Part shown: one piece after another, positions 33,336 through 42,397 of the stretch
Position numbering within the stretch: position 1 is the first letter of the stretch
Layout of the letters: the number at the start of each line of letters is the position of its first letter
Origin: Tersicoccus solisilvae
Lineage (GTDB): Bacteria; Actinomycetota; Actinomycetes; Actinomycetales; Micrococcaceae
DNA: 48,817 nt
Assembly: GCF_014643255.1 (NCBI RefSeq)
Contig: NZ_BMJI01000023.1
Coordinates: forward strand, 1-48,817
Direction: 5' to 3'
Translations under genes and position numbers: made by a program
Notes under the pieces: model-generated
Seen by the model: the letters and a program-made list of their open reading frames with translations, nothing else
Told to the model about the DNA's origin: nothing
Database searches by the model: none

Positions 33336-34590
33336 CGGAGACGTCCAGTTCGGCGGCGGCGATGGTGGCGCGCTGCTCCTCGTTCAGGGCGCGGGACTCG
33401 AGCCACCGGTCCGGCAGCGCGGTGCGTTTCGGGCTGCCCGCCCGGCCGCGGGGGCCCTCGGCGGCCTCACCCGGGTAGGGCAGGGTCAGGTCCAGCTCGC
33501 CGAGCAGCTCGTCGAGCCCGGCCAGGGTCTCCACCTGGGCGAGCCGGGCGCGCAGGTCGCCGCCCACGGGGTAGCCCTTGAAGTACCACGCGACGTGCTT
33601 GCGGATGTCCCGCAGCGCCTTGGGCTCCTCGCCGTAGTTCTCGACCAGCAGCTCGGCGTGCCGGCGGAACGTGGCCGCGACGACGTCGACGCCCGGCCGG
33701 AACCGCCGGTCGCTGCCCTCGAAGGCGGCCTGCAGGTCCCCGAACAACCACGGGCGGCCCTGGCAGCCGCGGCCGACGACGACGCCGTCGACCCCGGTGG
33801 CCCGCACCATGCGGACGGCGTCCTCGGCGGACCAGATGTCGCCGTTGCCGAGCACCGGCACGTCGGGCAGCGCCTCGCGCAGCCGGGCGATGGCGTCCCA
33901 GTCCGCGGTGCCGGAGTAGTACTGGTTCGCGGTGCGCCCGTGCAGGGCGACGGCCGCGACCCCGGCGTCGCGGGCGATCCGGCCCGCCTCCAGGTAGGTG
34001 AGGTGGTCCTCGTCGATGCCCTTGCGCATCTTGACGGTCAGCGGGATCCCGGCCCCGCCGCGGGCCCTGCCCGCCTCCCGCACGGCGGCGTTGACGATCG
34101 CGGTGAACAGGTCCGTCTTCCACGGCAGCGCCGACCCGCCGCCCCGGCGGGTGACCTTGGGCACCGGGCAGCCGAAGTTGAGGTCGATGTGGTCCGCGCG
34201 GTCCTCCTCGACGAGCATCCGCACCGCGGCCCCGACCGTCACCGGGTCCACGCCGTACAGCTGGATGCTGCGCACGGCCTCGTCGTCGTCGTGCTTGATC
34301 AGTCGCATCGACTCGGGCGTGCGCTCGACCAGGGCGCGGGACGTGACCATCTCCGCCACGTACAGCCCGCCGCCGTATTCGCGGCACAGCCGCCGGAACG
34401 CCGTGTTGGTGATGCCGGCCATCGGGGCGAGCACGACGGGCGTGTCCACGGTCAGGTGGCCCAGCCGCAGGGGCGGCAGGTCGAGCTTGAGCGGGGCGCT
34501 CGGATTCGGGTCGGGTGTGCCGTCCGGCGCGCCCGGCGCAACGGGTGCGCCGGCGCGAGCCACGGCGGTCTCGGTCACGGTCGCGGTCAC
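33328..34590 (-). CDS. dusB: tRNA-dihydrouridine synthase (DusB family)
   Basis: 420 residues from GTG 34590, chosen because a GACAAT hexamer ends 6 nt before it and nothing upstream is conserved; an ATG at 34629 would add 13 residues. FMN TIM barrel: PVVLAPMAGITNTAFRRLCR, DLNFGCPVPKVTRRGGGSAL with the active-site Cys, LTVKMRKGIDEDHLTYLE, ALHGRTANQYYSGTADW and GNGDIWSAEDA. It reduces specific uridines in tRNA. The C-terminal helical RNA-binding domain is present. It is the first gene of the dusB-dgt-unknown unit that leads towards dnaG. Confidence 0.95.
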   Translation of the reverse strand: MTATVTETAVARAGAPVAPGAPDGTPDPNPSAPLKLDLPPLRLGHLTVDTPVVLAPMAGITNTAFRRLCREYGGGLYVAEMVTSRALVERTPESMRLIKHDDDEAVRSIQLYGVDPVTVGAAVRMLVEEDRADHIDLNFGCPVPKVTRRGGGSALPWKTDLFTAIVNAAVREAGRARGGAGIPLTVKMRKGIDEDHLTYLEAGRIARDAGVAAVALHGRTANQYYSGTADWDAIARLREALPDVPVLGNGDIWSAEDAVRMVRATGVDGVVVGRGCQGRPWLFGDLQAAFEGSDRRFRPGVDVVAATFRRHAELLVENYGEEPKALRDIRKHVAWYFKGYPVGGDLRARLAQVETLAGLDELLGELDLTLPYPGEAAEGPRGRAGSPKRTALPDRWLESRALNEEQRATIAAAELDVSGG

Positions 34591-34596
34591 CCCTCC

Positions 34597-34602
34597 ATTG
34601 TC
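34597..34602 (-). promoter_or_regulatory. -10 box for leaderless dusB
   Basis: GACAAT on the minus strand, 6 nt before the GTG at 34590. The intervening GGAGGG is too close to act as a normal ribosome-binding site, which supports leaderless initiation. Confidence 0.45.
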
Positions 34603-34656
34603 ACAGAGGACGCGCGGACGGGCCGACACGGGTTCCGCTGGCCTCGGGGCAGCGGC

Positions 34657-35835
34657 TCAGCCGGCGGCGTGCCGCTCCTCACGGCGCGACGGCAGCGCCC
34701 GGCTCATCAGCTTCGCGACCCTGCGGTGATTCCGCTCGACGAGGGCGTAGAACGCCATCGCGAGCAGGTTCGAGAGCGTGAACCCCCCGAGCACGAGTGC
34801 CCACGCCGGGACGTCGTCGTGCAGCCAGACCCACAGGTAGGTGATGACGGAGAAGTGGATGAGGTAGAGGGAGTAGCTGTAGTCCGAGACGAACTGGACC
34901 AGCCGCGTCGTCAGGCCCTGCGGGTCCAGGGACGCGGGGATCCGCTTGACCAGGAAGTACAGCGAGCAGAACGCCACCGAGGCCGGGACGATGGTGGCCG
35001 CGGAGTCCAGGTTGTTGTGCGAGGTGAGGCAGCCGTAGACGAAGGTCGCCACCCCGAGGCCCACGAGCCACCCGTGCACCCGGGCGGGCAGGGCGTCCAG
35101 CCGGTCGGCGGCGAAGGCGTACCCCATGCCGATCAGCCAGGCCAGGGGCAGGGCGATGTTCCGGCCCAGGTACGCCAGCGGCATCATCGCCGCGAACAGG
35201 AGCACCAGACCGCCGATGACGCCGAGCCTGCGGCGCCGGGCCACCACGAGCGCGAGGATGCCGAAGGTGACGTAGATCCACCACTCGATGACGACGGTCC
35301 ACAGGGGCGCCCCGGTGCCGACGGCGTGCACGGCCAGTTGCTTGATGCCGGTGGCCTGGGCCGCGGTGGCCAGCGCCGGGTGGTTGAAGGTCATCAGGAA
35401 CGCCTGCACGATGGCTGACGGCGAGAGGTCCACCACCCGGAACGGCGTCGCGCCGCTGCCGCCGAAGACCAACCGGTCCGCGCCGATGATCAGGGCCAGG
35501 GCGACGAACATGGGAAACAGGACCCGCGCGGCCCGGTCCACCAGGTACCGCCCGAAGGTGTACCGGGGGTCCTGCCCCTTGCGCTTGACCGTGCCGGCGA
35601 TCAGGTACCCGGAGAGCACGAAGAAGACGACGACGGCGAAGGACTGGATGTAGAACGGGTGTCCCTGGCCCTTGGGCGGCATGAAGATGTGCGGGTAGCT
35701 GATGTTCAGCAGATGCCCCACCACCACCAGCTGCGCGGCGATCCCCCGGGTGAGGTCGAAGTAGAAGACGCGTTGCGTCGTCCGGGGCGCTCGGGCACCG
35801 GCGGGCGCGGGGCGTTCGGGGGTGGCAGCGACCAT
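34657..35835 (-). CDS. Acyltransferase 3 family membrane protein
   Basis: 392 residues from ATG 35835 (GGGAGAACC upstream). About ten transmembrane helices. The first helix carries FDLTRGIAAQLVVVGHLLN with the catalytic-type His, and FFVLSGYLIAGTVKRKG follows, both typical of the acyltransferase-3/OafA fold; SYSLYLIHFSVITYLWVWLH near the end is also characteristic. Members add acetyl or other acyl groups to surface glycans or lipids at the membrane. No SGNH domain is fused. No glycan genes are adjacent, so the acceptor is unknown. Confidence 0.9.
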   Translation of the reverse strand: MVAATPERPAPAGARAPRTTQRVFYFDLTRGIAAQLVVVGHLLNISYPHIFMPPKGQGHPFYIQSFAVVVFFVLSGYLIAGTVKRKGQDPRYTFGRYLVDRAARVLFPMFVALALIIGADRLVFGGSGATPFRVVDLSPSAIVQAFLMTFNHPALATAAQATGIKQLAVHAVGTGAPLWTVVIEWWIYVTFGILALVVARRRRLGVIGGLVLLFAAMMPLAYLGRNIALPLAWLIGMGYAFAADRLDALPARVHGWLVGLGVATFVYGCLTSHNNLDSAATIVPASVAFCSLYFLVKRIPASLDPQGLTTRLVQFVSDYSYSLYLIHFSVITYLWVWLHDDVPAWALVLGGFTLSNLLAMAFYALVERNHRRVAKLMSRALPSRREERHAAG

Positions 35836-35958
35836 GGTTCTCCCAGGGATTCGAGATGAGGGGCGCAGGTTCACGGTAGCGGGTGCCCGGCCGGTACCGC
35901 TATGATCCACGCCGCACGGGGGTGCAACCCGCGGGGCGACGCCCAGCCGGGGACGATA

Positions 35959-35984
35959 GGTTCGACGCACGTGGTTCGACGCAC
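35959..35984. repeat. 12-bp direct repeat in a divergent promoter region
   Basis: GGTTCGACGCAC occurs at 35959-35970 and again at 35973-35984, separated by 2 nt. The first copy overlaps a TAGGTT -10 candidate (35957-35962) for the plus-strand CPBP gene, so the repeats could be a regulator site or a slippage product. Confidence 0.6.
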
Positions 35985-36006
35985 CGCCTCGTGAAGGAGC
36001 CCACCC

Positions 36007-36987
36007 ATGTCCTCCCCGGTCCCGCCGGGCGCCGTCCGCCCGGGGCCGCACACCGCGACCGGCACCGTGCCCGGCCCGCCGGTCCCCGTCGCGCTGCGCT
36101 GGGCGAATCCCGCCCAGCTGACCCCGGTGTTCCCGCTGCGGCCGCGGTGGTCGGTGATCGACGTCGTGCTGGCGGCGGCGGCGTTCGTCGTGCTCCCCCT
36201 GGTCCTCGGGCTCGCGCTCGGTCCCGTGCTCCGCGGACGCGCGTTCGACGAGGGCGGCGGCATCTTCCTGTCCCTGGTGCTGACGTGGACGGTCCTGCTC
36301 GGGGCATGCCTGATCTCCTCACGGACGCGCGGGTTCGGCTCGCTCGCCCGCGACTTCGGCCTGAGGTTCCGGTGGGTGGACCTGGTGATCGGGCTGCTGG
36401 CATCGGTGGTCCTGCGGATCGTGACCGCGGTCGTCGCCGTGATCGTCGTGCTGCTGACCGGGGCGACCGAGCCGCTGCAGAGCAATGGCGACCTCTTCCT
36501 GGCCGGCAGTTCGACCGTCTGGTTGATCGTCAACGCCGGCATCGGGGCGACCCTGATCTCGCCGCTGCTCGAGGAGCTGTTCTTCCGCGGCCTGCTGCTG
36601 CGGGCGGTGCAGAACCAGGTGTGGCTGGGCCGCTGGCGGCGGCAGCCCGCGGCACCGGTCCCGGGCACCGCGGCGCCGCCGACGAAGCCGGCCCGGGTGA
36701 ACCCGGCCCGGGTGCGCCCGGCCACCGTCAAGCGCCCCCTGGTCCGCTCCTCCGTCATCGCCGCCCTGCTCAGCGCCGTCGTCTTCGGGTGCGCCCACCT
36801 CGGTCAGCTGGACGATCCCCGCTCCGTCGTCATCCAGTTCGCGTCCATCTTCTGCATCGGCCTGGCCAACGCGGGGCTCACCCTCTGGTTCGGCCGGCTG
36901 GGGCCGGCCGTCCTCACCCATGTGTTCTTCAACGGCACGTCGATCCTGCTCGCACTCCTGCTGACCTCCGCCGGGGTGGCGAGCTAG
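36007..36987 (+). CDS. CPBP-family intramembrane metalloprotease
   Basis: 326 residues from ATG 36007 (GAAGGAG upstream). A Pro/Val-rich soluble N-terminus of ~45 residues is followed by about eight helices. The catalytic motifs of the CPBP/Abi family are intact: LEELFFRGLLLRA (EE-x3-R), VVFGCAHLGQLDD (F-x3-H) and VLTHVFFNGTSI (H-x3-N). Between motifs 1 and 2 lies a ~45-residue cytosolic loop with a repeated PARV pattern (PARVNPARVRPATVKR). Bacterial members process membrane substrates, or protect against bacteriocins; substrate unknown. Confidence 0.92.
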   Translation: MSSPVPPGAVRPGPHTATGTVPGPPVPVALRWANPAQLTPVFPLRPRWSVIDVVLAAAAFVVLPLVLGLALGPVLRGRAFDEGGGIFLSLVLTWTVLLGACLISSRTRGFGSLARDFGLRFRWVDLVIGLLASVVLRIVTAVVAVIVVLLTGATEPLQSNGDLFLAGSSTVWLIVNAGIGATLISPLLEELFFRGLLLRAVQNQVWLGRWRRQPAAPVPGTAAPPTKPARVNPARVRPATVKRPLVRSSVIAALLSAVVFGCAHLGQLDDPRSVVIQFASIFCIGLANAGLTLWFGRLGPAVLTHVFFNGTSILLALLLTSAGVAS

Positions 36988-37081
36988 GGTCGCCGCCGAC
37001 GCCCGTCCTCGACGCTCTCGGCCGACGAAGCCGGCTTCCATACTGGGGACAGAGCACCGCAAACGAGGAAGGCACGCCAGC

Positions 37082-40000
37082 ATGATCACGCCCCCGCAGA
37101 CCGACACCGCCACCCGCCCCGCCGACCCGCGTGCCCTGGCCGACGACGCCGTCGCCCTCGTCCGGCGGTGGCTGGCCGAGGCGGCCGCCATCCCCGTGGA
37201 CGCCTCCGCCCGCAACCTCGCCGGCGTGCTGCGCGACCCCGCCGGCCTGCCCTTCACGGTCGGCTTCGTCGACGGCGTGATCCGGCCCGAGGACGACGGC
37301 GTCGCCGCCCGCAAGCTCGCCGAGATCGCCGCCGACGTGCCCGCGTTCCTGCCCTGGTACCTCAGGGCCGCGGTCCGCGCCGGCGGGGCCCTCGGCCCGG
37401 TGGTCCCCGGCGTCGTCATCCCCGCCGCCCGCGCCGCACTGCGCCGGATGGTCGGGCACCTGCTCGTCGACGCGACCGAGGACAGGCTCGGGCCCGCGCT
37501 GGCGCGGATCGCGGCCGCGGGCGACCGGCTCAACATCAACCTGCTCGGCGAGGCGGTGCTCGGCACCGCCGAGGCCGGCCGCCGACTGGAGGGCACCGCG
37601 GCGCTGCTGGCCCGGGACGACGTCGACTACGTCTCCATCAAGGTCTCCTCGACGGTGACCCCGCATCCGCTCTGGGCCTTCGACGAGGCCGTCGCGGACA
37701 TCGTCGCCCGGCTCACCCCGCTGTACCGGCAGGCCGCCGGCTCCCCGGCCCACAAGTTCATCAACCTGGACATGGAGGAGTACAAGGACCTGCGGCTCAC
37801 CGTCGCGGTGTTCCGGGCCGTCCTCGACCAGCCGGAGTTCGCCGACCTGACCGCCGGCATCGTCATCCAGGCCTACCTGCCGGACGCCCTCGCCGCCGTG
37901 GACGAACTGACCGGGTGGGCGAAGGAGCGGGTGGCCGCCGGGGGCGCGCCGATCAAGGTCCGCGTGGTCAAGGGCGCCAACCTGCCGATGGAGCACGTCG
38001 AGGCGGACCTGCACGGCTGGCCGGCGGCCACCTGGCCGACCAAACAGGCCACCGACGCGAACTACAAGGCCGTCCTCGTGCGAGCGCTGACGCCGGAGAA
38101 CCTGGCCGCCGTGCGGATCGGCGTGGCCGGGCACAACCTGTTCGACGTCGCGTTCGCCTGGCTGCTGGCCCAGTCCCGTGGCGTGACGGAGCTGATCGAC
38201 GTCGAGATGCTGCTGGGCATGGCGCAGGCCCAGGCCACCGCCGTGCGCCGCACCGTCGGCCGGCTGCTGCTCTACACGCCGGTGGTGCACCCGGAGGAGT
38301 TCGACGTCGCCATCGCCTACCTGGTGCGCCGGCTCGAGGAGGGCGCCAGCCCGGACAACTTCATGTCCGCCGTCATGGACCTCGCGGACGAGCCCGCCCT
38401 GTTCGAACGGGAGAAGGCCCGGTTCCTGGCCTCCCTGGCCGACCTGCCCGCGCTCGACGGCGCCCTCCCGCCGCCCGCACGGACCCAGAACCGGGCCACC
38501 GAGCGCCCGTTGGAGGAGCCGCGCCCGGACCGGTTCGCCAACACCCCCGACACGGATCCGTCGCTGCCGGCCAACCGGGAGTGGGGCCGGCTCGCGCTCG
38601 ACCGCGCCCGCGACTCCCGCGCCGGCGTCGACCTGCTGGAGGCGTCCCGGGTCGAGGACGCCGCCGCGCTCGACACGCTGCTGCGCTCGGCCGCGGAGGC
38701 CGGGGCCGCGTGGGGCGCCCGCAGCGGCGCGCAGCGGGCCGAGATCCTGCACCGGGCCGGGCAGATGCTCGCCGCCCGTCGGTTCGACCTGATCGAGGTG
38801 ATGGCCGCCGAGGCGGGCAAGACCATCGACCAGGCCGACCCCGAGGTCAGCGAGGCCACCGACTTCGCCCACTACTACGCCGATCAGGCCCGGGGCCTGG
38901 ACACGGTCGACGGCGCCACGTTCGAGCCCGCCCGGCTGACGCTGGTCACCCCGCCGTGGAACTTCCCCGTCGCGATCCCCGCCGGGTCCACCCTCGCGGC
39001 GCTCGCCGCGGGCAGCGCCGTCGTGCTCAAGCCCGCCGGGCCCGCGTCCCGCTGCGGCGCCGTCCTGGCCCAGGCCCTGTGGGACGCCGGGGTGCCGCGC
39101 GAGGTGCTCCGGTTCGTGCAGGTCGGTGAGGAGGAGCTCGGCCGGGAGCTGGTGGCCCACCCGGCCGTCGACCGGGTGATCCTCACCGGCTCCTACGAGA
39201 CGGCGGAGCTGTTCCGGTCCTTCCGGCCGGACCTGCCGCTGCTGGCCGAGACCAGCGGGAAGAACGCCATCGTCGTCACCGGCAGCGCGGACCTGGACCT
39301 CGCCGTCCGGGACGTCATCGCGTCGGCCTTCGGCCACGCCGGGCAGAAGTGCTCGGCGGCGTCGCTGGTCATCCTCGTGGGGCCGGTGCGCCGGTCGGCG
39401 CGGTTCCTGCGCCAGCTCGAGGACGGCGTCCGGTCCCTGGTGGTCGGGTGGCCCCAGGACCCGCGCACGCAGCTGGGGCCGATCATCGAACCGGCCACCG
39501 GCAAGCTGGCCCACGCGCTGACCACGCTGGAGCGCGGCGAGCACTGGCTGGTGCAGCCGCGGCAGCTCGACGGCGAGGGCCGGCTCTGGTCCCCCGGCGT
39601 GCGGATGAACGTCAAGGCCGGGTCCCCGTTCCACCAGACCGAGTACTTCGGCCCGGTGCTCGGGGTGATGACGGCGGACACGCTGGCCGAGGCGCTCGCG
39701 CTGCAGAACGGCGTCGCCTACGGGCTGACCGCGGGTCTGCACTCGCTGGACCCGGAGGAGATCGGCCACTGGCTGGAGCACGTCGAGGCGGGCAACGTGT
39801 ACGTCAACCGCGGCATCACCGGCGCCATCGTGCGGCGACAGCCCTTCGGCGGGTGGAAGCGCTCGTCGGTGGGACCGGGCACGAAGGCCGGGGGGCCCAG
39901 CTACCTGATGGGGCTGGGGTCATGGCGGCGCAGCCGTGCGACGGCGACGCCCGCCGGCGTGCTGCTCCCGGCGGTGGCGGCGCTCGCCGCGGCAGCCGCT

Positions 40001-40627
40001 TCTGCTCCGGGTGCCGGCTCCGCTTCCGACGGCTTCCTCGCGCGCGCCATCGCCTCGGACCAGGCGGCATGGGAGAGCGAGTTCGGGCTCGCCCGCGACG
40101 TCTCCGGTCTGCGCGCCGAGCGGAACGTCCTGCGGTACCTGCCCGTGCCCGTCCGGGTACGCCTGGCCGAGGGCGGCGACGTCACGGAGCTGCTCCGGGT
40201 GGCGGCCGCCGGGCTGCGCTCCGGGTCGCGGTTCGGCGTCTCGACGCCGGAGCGCCTTCCCGAGGCGGTCCGCACCGCCCTCGCCGCCGCGCACGTGGAC
40301 GCCGTCGTCGAGACCGACGAGGCGTTCGCCCGCCGGGCCGCCGTCCTGCCGGGCGGCCGGATCCGCCTGGTCGGTGCTGCCGGCGCGACGGGCACGGCGG
40401 CTCACCTCGACGCCGTCGCGGCCGCCGTCGGGGCCCGGCCGGACGTGGCGCTGTACGCCGGCGAGGTCACCGAGGCCGGCCGGGTCGAGATGCTGCCGTT
40501 CCTGCACGAGCAGGCCGTCAGCATCACCGCGCACCGCTTCGGCACCCCGGACCACCTGACGGACCGCCTGATCTTAGCGTGGGCGCTCCGCCCGCGGGCG
40601 TCCCTTGACGAGGTGCCAGCGGGATGA
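37082..40627 (+). CDS. putA: Bifunctional proline dehydrogenase / L-glutamate gamma-semialdehyde dehydrogenase
   Basis: 1181 residues from ATG 37082 (GAGGAAGG upstream). It oxidises proline to P5C with FAD, then glutamate semialdehyde to glutamate with NAD. PRODH barrel, residues ~100-430: DYVSIKVSSTVTPHPLWAF, KVRVVKGANLPMEHVEAD. ALDH domain, ~510-960: TPPWNFPVAIPAGSTLAALA, Glu723 in AETSGKNA and Cys757 in HAGQKCSAAS, EYFGPVLGVMTADTLAEAL. The last ~220 residues are a Rossmann-like region, matching the C-terminal domain that seals the substrate tunnel in long PutAs. There is no N-terminal ribbon-helix-helix, so it is not a DNA-binding trifunctional PutA. Confidence 0.96.
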   Translation: MITPPQTDTATRPADPRALADDAVALVRRWLAEAAAIPVDASARNLAGVLRDPAGLPFTVGFVDGVIRPEDDGVAARKLAEIAADVPAFLPWYLRAAVRAGGALGPVVPGVVIPAARAALRRMVGHLLVDATEDRLGPALARIAAAGDRLNINLLGEAVLGTAEAGRRLEGTAALLARDDVDYVSIKVSSTVTPHPLWAFDEAVADIVARLTPLYRQAAGSPAHKFINLDMEEYKDLRLTVAVFRAVLDQPEFADLTAGIVIQAYLPDALAAVDELTGWAKERVAAGGAPIKVRVVKGANLPMEHVEADLHGWPAATWPTKQATDANYKAVLVRALTPENLAAVRIGVAGHNLFDVAFAWLLAQSRGVTELIDVEMLLGMAQAQATAVRRTVGRLLLYTPVVHPEEFDVAIAYLVRRLEEGASPDNFMSAVMDLADEPALFEREKARFLASLADLPALDGALPPPARTQNRATERPLEEPRPDRFANTPDTDPSLPANREWGRLALDRARDSRAGVDLLEASRVEDAAALDTLLRSAAEAGAAWGARSGAQRAEILHRAGQMLAARRFDLIEVMAAEAGKTIDQADPEVSEATDFAHYYADQARGLDTVDGATFEPARLTLVTPPWNFPVAIPAGSTLAALAAGSAVVLKPAGPASRCGAVLAQALWDAGVPREVLRFVQVGEEELGRELVAHPAVDRVILTGSYETAELFRSFRPDLPLLAETSGKNAIVVTGSADLDLAVRDVIASAFGHAGQKCSAASLVILVGPVRRSARFLRQLEDGVRSLVVGWPQDPRTQLGPIIEPATGKLAHALTTLERGEHWLVQPRQLDGEGRLWSPGVRMNVKAGSPFHQTEYFGPVLGVMTADTLAEALALQNGVAYGLTAGLHSLDPEEIGHWLEHVEAGNVYVNRGITGAIVRRQPFGGWKRSSVGPGTKAGGPSYLMGLGSWRRSRATATPAGVLLPAVAALAAAAASAPGAGSASDGFLARAIASDQAAWESEFGLARDVSGLRAERNVLRYLPVPVRVRLAEGGDVTELLRVAAAGLRSGSRFGVSTPERLPEAVRTALAAAHVDAVVETDEAFARRAAVLPGGRIRLVGAAGATGTAAHLDAVAAAVGARPDVALYAGEVTEAGRVEMLPFLHEQAVSITAHRFGTPDHLTDRLILAWALRPRASLDEVPAG

Positions 40628-40640
40628 GAGGAAGGACGTC

Positions 40641-41480
40641 ATGACGACGCTGACCATCACGGGGTCCACGGGCGAGGTCGGCGGCCGGGTCGCGCACGCT
40701 CTCGCCGCCGACGGCGTCGCCCAGCGACTGCTGGTGCGGAGCGCGTCACGGGCACCCGACCTGCCCAACACCGACGTCCGAGTCGCCGGTTATGCCGATC
40801 ACGACGCCGCGGTCGAGGCACTGCGCGGCACCGACGTGCTGTTCATGGTCTCCGCCGGCGAGAGCGCGGACCGGGTGGAGCAGCATCGCTGCTTCATCGA
40901 CGCCGCCGTCCGCGCGAACGTCGAGCACGTCGTCTACACCTCCTTCGCGGCCGCCGCCGACGACGCCACGTTCACCCTGGGCCGCGACCACTGGGCGACC
41001 GAGGAGCTGCTGCGCGAGTCGGGGCTGGCGTTCACCCTGCTCCGGGACAACTTCTACCTCGACGTCTTCGAACTGTTCGCCGACCGGGACCGGGTGATCC
41101 GCGGTCCCGCCGGGGACGGGCGGGTGGCCGCGGTGGCCCGGGCCGACGTCGCCCGGGTCGCCGCCGCCGTCCTCCGGGAGCCGGCCGCGCACCGGAACGT
41201 CACGTACACGCTGACCGGCCCGCAGGCGCTGACGCTGGATCAGATCGCGACGACGTTGACGGAGGTGCGCGGCGAGCCGTACCGGTACGTCGACGAGACG
41301 CTGGGCCAGGCCCGCGAGTCCCGTTCGTCCTACGGTGCGCCGGACTGGCAGGTGGAGGCCTGGATCTCGACCTACACGTCGATCGCCTCGGGCGTGCTGG
41401 CCGCGGTGACCGACGACGTCGAACGCGTCACCGGCACCGCCCCGATCACCCTCGAGCAGCTGCTCCGCACCGCCCCCTGA
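40641..41480 (+). CDS. NmrA-like NAD(P)H-binding oxidoreductase
   Basis: 279 residues from ATG 40641 (GAGAGGAAGG upstream), 13 nt after putA and probably cotranscribed. Nucleotide loop TLTITGSTGEVGGRVAHAL, then GTDVLFMVSAGES, HVVYTSFAAAADDATFTLG and TYTLTGPQALTLDQIATTLT. It is an atypical SDR without YxxxK, as in the quinone-oxidoreductase 2 (QorB)/NmrA group, which reduce quinones or sense the redox state of NADP. A link to proline oxidation, which feeds electrons into quinone, is only suggestive. Repeat copy 3 starts 46 nt after the stop. Confidence 0.88.
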   Translation: MTTLTITGSTGEVGGRVAHALAADGVAQRLLVRSASRAPDLPNTDVRVAGYADHDAAVEALRGTDVLFMVSAGESADRVEQHRCFIDAAVRANVEHVVYTSFAAAADDATFTLGRDHWATEELLRESGLAFTLLRDNFYLDVFELFADRDRVIRGPAGDGRVAAVARADVARVAAAVLREPAAHRNVTYTLTGPQALTLDQIATTLTEVRGEPYRYVDETLGQARESRSSYGAPDWQVEAWISTYTSIASGVLAAVTDDVERVTGTAPITLEQLLRTAP

Positions 41481-41526
41481 CCTCCCCCCTCCCCTCCCCG
41501 CCAGCCCCGCCCTCCCCGCCCTCCCC
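41481..41526 (-). other. C-rich tract with G-quadruplex potential on the minus strand
   Basis: 46 nt that are almost only C and T on the plus strand. The minus strand reads GGGGAGGGCGGGGAGGGCGG and continues with more G-runs separated by single bases, an ideal G4 pattern. CTCCCCGCCAG occurs at 41494-41504 and again at 41521-41531, the second copy running into the repeat arm. Confidence 0.6.
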
Positions 41527-41596
41527 GCCAGGTCGTCAATAGATGTTCCATCCGCCCGGAATCGAGCCCAGATGCGACATCTATTGACGACCTGGC
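41527..41596. repeat. 70-bp inverted repeat element, copy 3
   Basis: The left arm starts GCCAGGTCGTCAATAGATGT and the right arm ends with its exact 20-nt reverse complement. Position 6 is G:C here but C:G in copies 1 and 4, a compensated change. It sits between two plus-strand genes, 46 nt after the NmrA-like stop and 51 nt before the next start. Confidence 0.92.
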
Positions 41597-41647
41597 GTGT
41601 GGAGGGTGGCCGGGAATGGGGGCCGGGCCGGCGTGGTTGGCGTCACC

Positions 41648-42295
41648 ATGACCACCATCGGATTCATCGGCAGCGGCAAGATCGGTTCGACCCTGGCGAA
41701 GCTGGCCGTCGACCACGGCTACGACGTCGTGCTGAGCAACTCGCGCGGACCGGAGACCCTCGAGGACCTCGTCGCCCAGCTGGGGCCGAAGGCCCGGGCG
41801 GAACGGGCCGACGAGGCGGCGCGGCTGGCCGACATCGCCGTCGTCACCATCCCCCTGAAGGCCTACCGGGACGTGCCGGTCGGCTCCCTGGCCGGCAAGA
41901 TCGTCATCGACACGAACAACTACTACCCGCAGCGGGACGGGTCCTTCCCCGAGCTGGACGCGGAGGAGACGACGACCAGCGAGCTGCTCCAGGCCCACCT
42001 GCCCGAGTCGCACGTCGTCAAGGCGTTCAACCACATCCACTTCCAGGATCTCGCCACGCAGGGCGTGCCGGAGGGCACTCCGGGACGGCGGGCGCTGGCC
42101 GTGGCCGGGGACGACGCCGCGGCCAAGCAGCAGGTCGCGATGCTGATCAACGACTTCGGGTTCGACGTCGTCGACGCCGGGCCGCTCGCCGAGGGCTGGC
42201 GGTACCAGCGGGACACCGAGGCGTACGTGGCCCGGTACGACGCCGACGGCCTGCGCACGGCCCTGAGCAACGCGAAGCGCTACCGCGACAGCTGA
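41648..42295 (+). CDS. NADPH-dependent F420 reductase-like (NADP-binding) protein
   Basis: 215 residues from ATG 41648. Rossmann loop TTIGFIGSGKIGSTLAKLAV, NADP-phosphate-binding NSRGPE, then VVTIPLKAYRDVPVGSLAGK and IDTNNYYPQRDG, HVVKAFNHIHFQDLA and the C-terminal helical domain. This is the FNO/NADP-oxidoreductase coenzyme-F420-dependent (Pfam F420_oxidored) fold; the ~215-residue form is common in bacteria with or without F420 and several act on other substrates. No F420 genes are in the window. The start has a poor ribosome-binding site. It is flanked on both sides by the 70-bp repeats (copies 3 and 4). Confidence 0.85.
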   Translation: MTTIGFIGSGKIGSTLAKLAVDHGYDVVLSNSRGPETLEDLVAQLGPKARAERADEAARLADIAVVTIPLKAYRDVPVGSLAGKIVIDTNNYYPQRDGSFPELDAEETTTSELLQAHLPESHVVKAFNHIHFQDLATQGVPEGTPGRRALAVAGDDAAAKQQVAMLINDFGFDVVDAGPLAEGWRYQRDTEAYVARYDADGLRTALSNAKRYRDS

Positions 42296-42306
42296 TCCCC
42301 TCCCTC

Positions 42307-42376
42307 GCCAGCTCGTCAATAGATGTTCCATCGGCGCCGATTTCGGCCCGGATCGGACATCTATTGACGAGCTGGC
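42307..42376. repeat. 70-bp inverted repeat element, copy 4
   Basis: GCCAGCTCGTCAATAGATGT on the left and its exact reverse complement ending the element on the right; the centre (GGCGCCGATTTCGGCC) is itself palindrome-like. Located between convergent genes, 11 nt after the oxidoreductase stop and 21 nt from the crcB stop. Confidence 0.92.
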
Positions 42377-42397
42377 GGTGTGTAGGTCGGGAGGGGG

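Noticed and set aside
36929-39781. 950-codon open frame on the minus strand opposite putA
   Set aside because: Antisense to intact PRODH/ALDH motifs; no domain recognisable and composition is that of a shadow frame.
37082-40627. Trifunctional PutA with DNA-binding autoregulation
   Set aside because: The N-terminus goes straight into the PRODH arm region and has no ribbon-helix-helix segment.
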